A stretch of DNA of 16,344 bases from DASZVN01 sp035547055 (lineage in GTDB: Bacteria > Pseudomonadota > Alphaproteobacteria > Rhizobiales > Methylopilaceae): the NCBI GenBank assembly GCA_035547055.1, contig DASZVN010000144.1:1-16344 (forward strand), in the 5' to 3' direction. The position numbers and the translations under genes were made by a program. Under the pieces are notes generated by a model that worked only from the letters and a program-made list of their open reading frames with translations, had not been told where the DNA came from and made no database searches. Positions 1 to 6,546 of the stretch are shown here, piece by piece. Positions within the stretch are counted from its first letter, which is position 1. The number at the start of each line of letters is the position of its first letter.

Positions 1-1
1 C

Positions 2-124
2 CTCGTCGAACGCCTCTGGTGCCGCCTCAAGGACTGGCGACGCATCGCCACACGCTACGACAAGCTCGCCGCCAACTACATGGCTGGCGTCTTCCTCGCC
101 GCTGCCATCACCTTCTGGTGCTGA
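2..124 (+). CDS. IS5-family transposase, C-terminal fragment cut by window edge
   Basis: Only the last 40 residues are visible, read from base 2 to a TGA at 122-124. The fragment carries the pattern ERLWCRLKDWRRIATRYDK followed by LAANYMAGVFLAAAITFW. This is the typical end of DDE transposases of the IS5 family: the catalytic glutamate and the arginine-lysine residues near it, then a hydrophobic C-terminal helix. The E in VERLW may be the conserved glutamate of the DDE triad, but the rest of the domain is not visible. The reading frame is intact to its end, so nothing in this part suggests decay. Family assignment rests on recall of the C-terminal pattern, not on an alignment. Confidence 0.75.
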   Translation, partial: LVERLWCRLKDWRRIATRYDKLAANYMAGVFLAAAITFWC

Positions 125-138
125 TTGAGTCCACAGCC
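125..138. repeat. Putative IS5-type terminal inverted repeat (right end)
   Basis: The 14 bases TTGAGTCCACAGCC start directly after the transposase stop codon. Read inward from the outer end, the element begins GGCTGTGGACTCAA, which resembles known ends of IS427/IS1031-group elements. The following TAA would be the target-site copy. The partner repeat is outside the window. Confidence 0.5.
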
Positions 139-794
139 TAACCCTCCGGCAGCGCGGCCTCGACGAGCGCCTTGGCGTCGGGCGAGGCCCATTGGGCAGG
201 GCCCGGCATATAGCCGATCTCGCAGCCGCCCCGATCGACCAGGAGCGAGGTCGGCAGGCCGACGCCGCGGCCGATCGACTGCATGGTGCGGAAGACATCG
301 CCCGAGCCGTCGGTGTGCAGCGCGAGGTGGCGGAGATTGAGGTCGTGGAAGAATTTCCGCGGCTTGTCCGGCCCGGTAGCATCGACCGAGACCGCGACCA
401 CGTCGAAATTCTTGCCGCCGAGCTCGGCCTGGAGCGTGTCGAGCGCCGGCATCTCGGCGCGGCAGGGCGCGCACCACGTCGCCCACATGTTGAACAGCAC
501 GGCGCGGCCACGGAAATCGGCCAGCGTCACCGGCTTCCCGTCGGCATCCTTGAAGCTCAGGGCCGGCAGCGGCTTCGGGTGGTCGTCGACCAGCATGGCC
601 GCGACCTCGCCCTTGGCGAGCGGCTTCAGTCGGGCGATCAGCGCCGCGTCCGAGGGGCAGCGCGCCGCCGCGGCCGCGTTGCGCCCGGCGGGAAGGATCA
701 CGTATACCGCGCCGGCGCCGACCACCGCGGCGACCGCGACGGCCGCCACCAGCGGCTTCAGCCAGCTTCGCGTGGCGCGGGGTTTTTGGTTCAT
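138..794 (-). CDS. tlpA: TlpA-type membrane-anchored thiol:disulfide reductase
   Basis: This 218-residue periplasmic thioredoxin is tethered to the inner membrane. Residues about 13-36 form one hydrophobic N-terminal anchor (WLKPLVAAVAVAAVVGAGAV). A thioredoxin fold follows with the active site WCAPC (C108, C111) and a GLPTS segment holding the cis-proline. C46 and C191 match the extra cysteine pair of Bradyrhizobium TlpA, where they form a structural disulfide. Rhizobial TlpA reduces the copper chaperone ScoI and the CuA site during cytochrome oxidase assembly, and a similar role is likely here. The ATG at 794 was chosen because it directly precedes the anchor; the open frame continues upstream antisense to argH, but that part is a shadow. 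The Shine-Dalgarno is weak. It is divergent from argH with 33 bp between starts. The stop codon (TAG, 140-138) uses the last base of the neighbouring insertion sequence, so the natural C-terminus may have been changed. Confidence 0.92.
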   Translation of the reverse strand: MNQKPRATRSWLKPLVAAVAVAAVVGAGAVYVILPAGRNAAAAARCPSDAALIARLKPLAKGEVAAMLVDDHPKPLPALSFKDADGKPVTLADFRGRAVLFNMWATWCAPCRAEMPALDTLQAELGGKNFDVVAVSVDATGPDKPRKFFHDLNLRHLALHTDGSGDVFRTMQSIGRGVGLPTSLLVDRGGCEIGYMPGPAQWASPDAKALVEAALPEG

Positions 795-827
795 GGCCGG
801 TCTTCGGGCCGCCGGGAGGGCGGCAGC

Positions 828-2222
828 ATGGAGAACAAGATGTGGGGCGGGCGCTTCGCCGCCGGTCCCGACGCGATGCTGGAGGCGATCAACGCCTCGG
901 TCGATTTCGACCAGCGCTTCTATCGGCAAGATATACGCGGCTCGCAAGCCCATGTGGCCATGCTGGCCGCGCGGGGCATTGTCGCGGAGGGCGACGCGCG
1001 CCTGATTTCCGAGGGCCTCGCGAAGATCGAGGCCGAGATCGAAGCCGGCCGCTTCACCTTCTCGCGAGCCCTTGAAGACGTCCACATGAACGTCGAGTCG
1101 CGCCTCGCCGAGCTGATCGGGCCGGCCGCCGGCCGCCTCCACACCGCCCGCTCCCGTAACGACCAGGTCGCGACCGATTTCCGCCTGTGGCTGCGCGACG
1201 AGGTCGACGCGCTCGACCGCGCCTTCGCCGCCTTCCAGCAGGCGCTGGCGGAGAAGGCGCTGGCCCATGCCGGCGCCGTGATGCCCGGCTTTACCCATCT
1301 GCAGAGCGCCCAGCCGGTGACCTTCGGCCACCACCTCCTCGCCTATGTCGAGATGACCTCTCGCGACCGGGGCCGGTTGGCGGATGCCCGCAAGCGCCTC
1401 AACGAAAGCCCGCTCGGCGCCGCGGCGCTGGCCGGCACCTCCTTCCCGGTCGACCGCGCGATGACCGCGAAGGCGATGGGCTTCGACCGGCCGATGGCGA
1501 ACTCGCTCGACGCCGTCTCCGCCCGCGACTTCGTGCTGGAGGTGCTGGCGGCCGCGGCGATCGCGGCGACCCACCTGTCGCGCCTCGCCGAGGAGATCGT
1601 GATCTGGTCGACGCCGCAATTCGGCTTCGTGCGCCTGTCCGACCGCTTCACCACCGGCTCCTCGATCATGCCGCAGAAGCGCAATCCGGACGCTGCCGAG
1701 CTGGTGCGCGGCAAGGCCGGCCGCGTCATCGGCGCGCTGGTCGCGCTGCTGACGGTGATGAAGGGCCTGCCGCTGGCCTATTCCAAGGACCTCCAGGAGG
1801 ACAAGGAGGGCACCTTCGACGCGCTCGACACGCTGGCGCTCTGCCTCGCTGCGATGACCGGCATGGTGCGGGATCTCGAGCCCGACACCCGGGCGATGAA
1901 GCGCGCAGCGGGCGCCGGCTACGCCACCGCGACCGACCTCGCCGACTGGCTGGTGCGCGCGGCGGGCCTGCCGTTCCGCGAAGCCCATCACGCGACCGGG
2001 CGGCTGGTGGCGCTCGCCGCCGAGCGCAAGGTCGCGCTGGAGAAGCTGTCGCTCGCCGACATGCAGGCGGTCGAGCCGCGGATCACGAGCGAAGTATTCT
2101 CGGTGCTCGGCGTCGAGCGCTCGGTGAAGAGTCGGACCAGCTTCGGCGGCACCGCCCCCGCCAATGTCCGCCGCGCCGCCCGCCGCTGGCTGACGAAGCT
2201 GACGAAAGAGGCGCTGGGATGA
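828..2222 (+). CDS. argH: Argininosuccinate lyase
   Basis: This 464-residue cytoplasmic enzyme splits argininosuccinate into arginine and fumarate, the last step of arginine synthesis. It starts with the characteristic MWGGRF. It carries the fumarase/aspartase superfamily motifs HTARSRNDQ (105-113), PGFTHLQSAQP with the acid-base histidine H157, and the signature loop GSSIMPQKRNPD (277-288), which holds the catalytic serine. Length equals the family norm of about 460. The ATG at 828 has a good ribosome site, GGGAGGG at 814-820. It is the first gene of a rightward run with the lipoprotein gene and lysA. The 33-bp gap to tlpA must hold the 5' signals of both genes unless their promoters lie inside the coding regions. 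Confidence 0.97.
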   Translation: MENKMWGGRFAAGPDAMLEAINASVDFDQRFYRQDIRGSQAHVAMLAARGIVAEGDARLISEGLAKIEAEIEAGRFTFSRALEDVHMNVESRLAELIGPAAGRLHTARSRNDQVATDFRLWLRDEVDALDRAFAAFQQALAEKALAHAGAVMPGFTHLQSAQPVTFGHHLLAYVEMTSRDRGRLADARKRLNESPLGAAALAGTSFPVDRAMTAKAMGFDRPMANSLDAVSARDFVLEVLAAAAIAATHLSRLAEEIVIWSTPQFGFVRLSDRFTTGSSIMPQKRNPDAAELVRGKAGRVIGALVALLTVMKGLPLAYSKDLQEDKEGTFDALDTLALCLAAMTGMVRDLEPDTRAMKRAAGAGYATATDLADWLVRAAGLPFREAHHATGRLVALAAERKVALEKLSLADMQAVEPRITSEVFSVLGVERSVKSRTSFGGTAPANVRRAARRWLTKLTKEALG

Positions 2223-2281
2223 GCCCGCCCTTGCGCCAGCCGGCGTGCTCACCCACAGTGCGGTGCGGAGGGGTGGATCCG

Positions 2282-2551
2282 GTGAAGCTCGCTCGCGTCG
2301 TCCCGCTCGCCGCGGCGCTCGCGGTCCTGGCGCTGGTCGCCGGCTGCGGCCGCGCCGGCGCCCCGACGCTCGAAAGCGGCGCCAAGCCGAAGCTAGCGCC
2401 GCTGCCGAACGCCGTCGCAGCCAAGAAGCCCGACCGGCCCTATGGCGAGAACTGGCCCTACCCTCGCCGCGAAGGCGTGTTCCAGATCGACCCGCCCAAG
2501 CCCGAGCCGGTCAAGCCCAAGCGTTCCTTCTTCCTCGATCCCCTGCTTTAG
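2282..2551 (+). CDS. Small LptM-like (YifL-type) lipoprotein
   Basis: An 89-residue predicted lipoprotein. The leader VKLARVVPLAAALAVLAL ends in the lipobox VAGC, with the acylated cysteine at residue 22. After it comes CGRAG, which resembles the CGxxGP start of the LptM/YifL family (Pfam LPAM_2). The rest is a short proline- and lysine-rich chain ending FFLDPLL, a tail I associate with the alphaproteobacterial version between argH and lysA. In Escherichia coli, LptM helps the outer-membrane LptD form its correct disulfides; a similar role here is inference. The GTG start at 2282 was chosen because GGAGGGG (2267-2273) lies 8 bases upstream and it gives a proper signal peptide. An ATG at 2219 overlapping the argH stop is in frame, but it would add 21 residues before the signal. 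The next gene begins 5 bases after the stop. Confidence 0.82.
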   Translation: MKLARVVPLAAALAVLALVAGCGRAGAPTLESGAKPKLAPLPNAVAAKKPDRPYGENWPYPRREGVFQIDPPKPEPVKPKRSFFLDPLL

Positions 2552-2556
2552 CTCCC

Positions 2557-3828
2557 GTGCATCACTTCGCTCGCCGCGGCGGCGTGCTTCACGCCGAGGA
2601 CGTCGATCTCATCGCTCTGGCCGACGAGGTCGGGACGCCCGCCTATGTCTATTCGACCGCCACGCTGGAGCGGCATTTTCGCGTCTTCGCCGACGCGTTC
2701 GCCGCGGCGCCGGCGCTGGTCTGCTACGCGATGAAGGCCAACTCCAACCAGGCGGTGCTGAAGACGCTGGCCCGGCTCGGCGCGGGCATGGACGTGGTCT
2801 CCGCCGGCGAGCTCGCCCGCGCGCTCAAGGCGGGCGTGCCGGCCGATCGCATCACCTTCTCCGGCGTCGGCAAGACCGACCGCGAGCTCACCCTTGCGCT
2901 CAACGCCGGCATCCTCTGCATCAACGTCGAGTCCGAGAGCGAGCTGTTCCGGCTGTCGGCGATCGCGGCCGGCCGCGGCGTCCGCGCGCCCGTCGCGCTC
3001 CGCGTCAATCCCGACGTCGACGCCCGGACCCATGCCAAGATCGCGACCGGCAAGGCCGAGAACAAGTTCGGCATCCCTTACGAACGCGCCCGCGGCGTCT
3101 ACGAGGAGGCCGGCCGCCTCCCCGGCATCCGCGTCACCGGCGTCGACATGCATATCGGCAGCCAGATCACCGCGCTTCAGCCGTTCGAGGCGGCATTCGC
3201 CCGCCTCGCCGAGCTGGTCGGGACGCTCCGCGCCGACGGCCACGTCATCGATCATGTCGATGTCGGCGGCGGCCTCGGCGTGCCCTATCGCGACGGCGAG
3301 GAGCCGCCCCCGCTGCCGCCCGCCTACGCCGAGACCGTGCTGCGCCATTTCCGCGACCTCGGCGCGACCGTCGTGCTGGAGCCGGGCCGGCTGATCGCCG
3401 CCAATGCCGGCATCCTCCTCACCCGCGTGATCCTGGTGAAGGAGGGCGCGGCGAAGACCTTCGTCGTGGTCGATGCCGGGATGAACGACCTCATCCGCCC
3501 GACGCTCTATGACGCCCATCACGAGATCGTCCCGGTCCGCGAGCCGCCGGCGGACGTTCATCGCATCACCGCCGCCGACGTGGTCGGCCCGGTCTGCGAG
3601 ACCGGCGATTATCTCGCCCTCGCCCGCCCCATGGCCCGGCCCGAGCCCGGCGACCTCCTCGCCGTGATGACCGCCGGCGCCTACGGCGCGACCCAGTCCT
3701 CGACCTACAACACCCGCCCGCTGGTGCCCGAGGTGCTGGTCAAGGGCACCGACTGGGCCGTGGTCCGCCCGCGCCCGACCATCGACGAGCTGATCGCCCT
3801 CGACCGCCTGCCGGGATGGCTCCTGTAG
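2557..3828 (+). CDS. lysA: Diaminopimelate decarboxylase
   Basis: This 423-residue pyridoxal-phosphate enzyme converts meso-diaminopimelate to lysine, the last step of lysine synthesis. It has the alanine-racemase-like barrel: the cofactor lysine K60 in YAMKANSNQ, the HIGSQI motif (H199), the glycine-rich phosphate site GGGLG (237-241) and EPGR (275-278). The C-terminal part has CETGD with the catalytic cysteine C347, then GAYG. The GTG at 2557 is preferred because the protein then begins VHHFARRGGVLHAEDV, matching the usual alphaproteobacterial MHHF start. No clear Shine-Dalgarno is visible in the 5-base gap after the lipoprotein gene, so translational coupling is likely. The stop codon TAG lies inside an inverted repeat (3825-3900), so the last bases of the gene come from that repeat. 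Confidence 0.96.
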   Translation: MHHFARRGGVLHAEDVDLIALADEVGTPAYVYSTATLERHFRVFADAFAAAPALVCYAMKANSNQAVLKTLARLGAGMDVVSAGELARALKAGVPADRITFSGVGKTDRELTLALNAGILCINVESESELFRLSAIAAGRGVRAPVALRVNPDVDARTHAKIATGKAENKFGIPYERARGVYEEAGRLPGIRVTGVDMHIGSQITALQPFEAAFARLAELVGTLRADGHVIDHVDVGGGLGVPYRDGEEPPPLPPAYAETVLRHFRDLGATVVLEPGRLIAANAGILLTRVILVKEGAAKTFVVVDAGMNDLIRPTLYDAHHEIVPVREPPADVHRITAADVVGPVCETGDYLALARPMARPEPGDLLAVMTAGAYGATQSSTYNTRPLVPEVLVKGTDWAVVRPRPTIDELIALDRLPGWLL

Positions 3829-3900
3829 GGTGCGCAACGCGCACGCGTTGCCCACGTGCGGCGCCGGACGTGGGCAACGGCAAGCCGATGCCCACCCTAC
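3825..3900. repeat. 76-bp imperfect inverted repeat overlapping the lysA stop
   Basis: Two 35-base arms (3825-3859 and 3866-3900) pair around a 6-base centre GGCGCC. By eye 26 of 35 positions match: the outer GTAGGGTG and the inner CGTTGCCCACGT blocks are the best-paired parts, while the middle is mismatched. The outer ends, GTAGGGTG and CACCCTAC, are shared with the repeat at 6507-6545, so this is a dispersed family rather than a private terminator. There is no T-run after it, so it is not a classical terminator, but it could stabilise the lysA transcript 3' end. The right end creates TACAAT (3898-3903), a possible -10-like sequence without a clear -35. Confidence 0.85.
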
Positions 3901-3997
3901 AATCCGCTATGACACCTCCGCGAGCGCCCCTGTGCGGGGGCGGGCGGCGTGCTAGATTACGCGGGGCATCTGGGGCCGGATCGCGCAGGAGATCGGC

Positions 3998-6502
3998 TTG
4001 GCGACCGATCGACCGACGCCGCGGCGTCGCTGGCAATGGCCGTGGCCGCTCGGAGCCGGGCTCGACCGGCTGATCGCGCGCGCCCGCGCGGCCCTCTTGT
4101 GGGAGGCGGCGTGGCCGCCGCTCGCGACCGCCGGCGCGGTGGCCCTGCTGTTCCTCGCGCTGTCGTGGCTCGGCCTGTGGCCGCATTTGCCACCCTGGGC
4201 CAGGATCGCGGGCGTTGTCCTCTTCGCGCTCGGTATCGCCGCCGCGCTGTGGCCGCTCCGCCGCCTCCAGACGCCATCTGAAACCGCGGCGCTCGCCCGG
4301 ATCGACCATGCCAGCAGCAGCCGCCATCGCCCGGCGACGACGCTGGTCGAGAAGCTCGCTTCGCCGGGCGACGATCCGGTCACCCGGACGCTGTGGCGGG
4401 TTCATCGCGAGCGGGCGCTGAAGGCCGCGGCCGCGCTCCGGGCCGGCGCCCCTGCCCCCGGCCTCCGCTGGCGCGACCCCGGCGCGCTGCGCTTCCTCGT
4501 GGTGCTGGCGGCGGTGGTGACCTTCGTCGGCGCCGGCGGCGACCGCCTCGCCCGCATCGGCGACGCCTTCGACTGGACCACCCCGGCGGCGCCCGCGGTG
4601 CCTCCCCGGCTCGACGCCTGGGTGACGCCGCCCGGCTATACCGGCCAGCCGCCGATCTTCCTCGCCGGCCAGCCCGGCGGCACCGATGCCGACGCGGGCG
4701 CGGCCGCGCAGCCCGAGGAGGAGGCGGTCCGCACCTACCGCGTGCCCGCCGGCAGCGTCCTCGTGGTGCGCGCCAGCGCCGGCGAGGTCGCGGTCGAGGC
4801 CGGCAGCGGCGCCGCTGTCGCCAAGGCCGATGCCGCCCATCCCGCCGACACCGCAGGCGAGAAGCGCTTCGTGCTCAAGGCCGACGCGACCGTCAGCGCA
4901 CGCGCCGGCGGCGGCGCGCGGCGCGGCTGGCGCTTCCAGGTCATTCCCGACAAGCCGCCAACCATCGCCTTCGTCGGCCGGCCCGAGCCCAACGCCCGCG
5001 GCACCCTGACGTTGACATATCGGATCGACGACGACTACGGCGTCGTCGCGGCCCAGGCCGACATCCGGCCCGTCGCCGCGCCCGGCAAGTCGGCCCGGCC
5101 GCTCTACGGCCCGCCCGAGGGCCGCCTGCCGGTCGAGCGCGGGCGCAACCGCCAGCTGACCGCGACGCTCGACCTCGCCTCGCATCCCTGGGCCGGCGCC
5201 AAGGTGAGGATGCAGCTCGTCGCCCGCGACGAGGCCGGCCAGGAGGGCCGGAGCCGCCCGATCGAGCTGACCTTGCCGCAGCGGCCGTTCACCCAGCCGG
5301 TCGCCCGCGCGCTGGTCGAGCAGCGCCGCAACCTCGCGCTCGACGCCAACCAGGTGCCGCGGATCATGACGGCGCTCGGCGCGCTCGCGCTCTACCCCGA
5401 GGAGTTCACGCCCGACCTCGGCGTCTATCTCGGCCTCCGCAGCGCCTATTACCAGCTCGACAATGCCAGGGGCGACGGCGACCTCCGCGCGACCGCCGAC
5501 TATCTCTGGGCGATGGCGACCCGGATCGAGGACGGCGACGCCGCCGGGCTGGAGCAGAACCTCCGCGCGGCCGAGAAGGCGCTCCGTGACGCGCTGGAGC
5601 GCGGCGCCTCCGACCAGGAGCTGCGCAAGCTGATGGATCAGCTCCGCGCCGCGCTCGACAAGTTCATGCGCGAGCTGGCGCGGCAGGCCCAGACCCAGCC
5701 CGGCGCGACGGTGCCGCCGGGAGCGCGCCAGCTCAGCGAGCAGGACCTCGACCGTATGCTGCAGCACCTGGAGGATCTCGCGCGGAGCGGCGACCGCGCG
5801 GCGGCGCAGCAACTGCTCTCCCAGCTCCAGCAGATGATGGACAATCTGCAGATGGGCCGGCAGATGGACGCCCAGAGCCGGGCGATGCAGCAGATGCTGA
5901 GCCAGCTCCAGGACATGATCCGCCGCCAGAACCAGCTTCGCGACCAGACTTTCCGCGAGCAGCAGCAGGGCAAGGAGGGGCAGCAGGGCCAGAAGGGCGA
6001 GAGCGAGCGGATGAGCCAGCTCGAGCAGCAGCAGGGCGACCTCCGCCGCCAGCTCGAGGAGCTGATGCGCCAGCTCGGCCAGCAGGGCGCCCAGGGCAAC
6101 CAGGCGCTCGGCGAGGCCGGACGCGCCATGGGCGAGGCCCAGGGCCAGCTCGGCAAGGGCCAGGCCGGCGCCGCCGCCGGCGCCCAGGGCCGCGCGCTTG
6201 ACGCGCTGCGCCGCGGCGTCCAGGGCCTCGCCGAGGAGATGATGGCGGGGCGCGGCCGTGGCCGCGGCGGCGACCCGCGCGGCCTGACCGGCATCAGCCG
6301 CGGGGATTCCAATGCCGAGAGCACCGACCCGCTCGGCCGCTCGCGCCTGTCGCGGCGGCCCGATCCCGGCAACTCGGTCAGGGTGCCGGGCGACATCGAC
6401 GCCCAGCGCGCCCGCCGCATCCTCGAAGAGCTTCACCGCCGCCTCGGCGACGCCGAGCGCCCGAAGGACGAGCTCGATTACCTGGAGCGGCTGCTTCCCT
6501 AA
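3998..6502 (+). CDS. DUF4175 (TIGR02302) family membrane protein
   Basis: This is an 834-residue protein of unknown function typical of Alphaproteobacteria and often found after lysA. Two N-terminal transmembrane helices (about 41-61 and 67-87) and a third (about 166-182) anchor it. Next comes WVTPPGYTG (208-216), a motif I associate with this family, and a periplasmic beta-rich part. The region from about 440 to 705 is helical and extremely rich in glutamine (for example REQQQGKEGQQGQKG), probably coiled coil or disordered. The C-terminal part returns to charged helix (RARRILEELHRRLGD) and ends YLERLLP. The TTG at 3998 is favoured because AGGAG (3987-3991) is 6 bases upstream; no better ATG exists nearby. 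A 169-bp gap holding an inverted repeat separates it from lysA, so it may have its own promoter. A role in envelope biogenesis is only a guess. Confidence 0.88.
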   Translation: MATDRPTPRRRWQWPWPLGAGLDRLIARARAALLWEAAWPPLATAGAVALLFLALSWLGLWPHLPPWARIAGVVLFALGIAAALWPLRRLQTPSETAALARIDHASSSRHRPATTLVEKLASPGDDPVTRTLWRVHRERALKAAAALRAGAPAPGLRWRDPGALRFLVVLAAVVTFVGAGGDRLARIGDAFDWTTPAAPAVPPRLDAWVTPPGYTGQPPIFLAGQPGGTDADAGAAAQPEEEAVRTYRVPAGSVLVVRASAGEVAVEAGSGAAVAKADAAHPADTAGEKRFVLKADATVSARAGGGARRGWRFQVIPDKPPTIAFVGRPEPNARGTLTLTYRIDDDYGVVAAQADIRPVAAPGKSARPLYGPPEGRLPVERGRNRQLTATLDLASHPWAGAKVRMQLVARDEAGQEGRSRPIELTLPQRPFTQPVARALVEQRRNLALDANQVPRIMTALGALALYPEEFTPDLGVYLGLRSAYYQLDNARGDGDLRATADYLWAMATRIEDGDAAGLEQNLRAAEKALRDALERGASDQELRKLMDQLRAALDKFMRELARQAQTQPGATVPPGARQLSEQDLDRMLQHLEDLARSGDRAAAQQLLSQLQQMMDNLQMGRQMDAQSRAMQQMLSQLQDMIRRQNQLRDQTFREQQQGKEGQQGQKGESERMSQLEQQQGDLRRQLEELMRQLGQQGAQGNQALGEAGRAMGEAQGQLGKGQAGAAAGAQGRALDALRRGVQGLAEEMMAGRGRGRGGDPRGLTGISRGDSNAESTDPLGRSRLSRRPDPGNSVRVPGDIDAQRARRILEELHRRLGDAERPKDELDYLERLLP

Positions 6503-6506
6503 TTCC

Positions 6507-6545
6507 CCGTAGGGTGGGCAACGCAGGGCGTCGCCCACCCTACGG
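6507..6545. repeat. Hairpin repeat between convergent genes, same family as 3825-3900
   Basis: The arms 6507-6524 and 6528-6545 pair over 18 bases with one mismatch around a 3-base loop (AGG). The outer sequence CCGTAGGGTGGGC is mirrored by GCCCACCCTACGG. It fills the whole gap between the DUF4175 gene (stop at 6502) and the convergent esterase gene (stop at 6547). It is therefore well placed to end or protect both transcripts, although no T-run follows on either strand. Its GTAGGGTGGGCAACG arm is shared with the longer element after lysA. Confidence 0.9.
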
Positions 6546-6546
6546 A

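Larger units (their letters stand above)
1..138 (+). mobile_element. Right end of an IS5-family insertion sequence (partial)
   Basis: The window opens inside an insertion sequence. It contains the last 40 codons of a transposase, a stop at 122-124, and then at once a sequence (TTGAGTCCACAGCC) that looks like the terminal inverted repeat of IS5-family elements of the IS427/IS1031 kind. The element probably ends at 138, followed by TAA (139-141), which fits the TA or TNA target sites used by these groups. The left end lies outside the window, so the matching repeat and the target duplication cannot be confirmed. The exact boundary is inferred. Confidence 0.7.

Noticed and set aside
192..827. 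Upstream extension of the argH frame to 676 codons
   Set aside because: The extra 212 codons are antisense to tlpA. The ATG at 828 gives the standard ArgH start and has a strong ribosome site.
795..2252. Upstream extension of the tlpA frame to 704 codons
   Set aside because: The added part is the antisense of argH and has no recognisable domain; the membrane anchor and known TlpA length support the start at 794.
3740..6538. A 932-codon open frame on the minus strand across the DUF4175 gene
   Set aside because: It is antisense to a recognisable protein, shows only low-complexity leucine/alanine/arginine-rich sequence with no domain, and such shadows are expected at this GC content.
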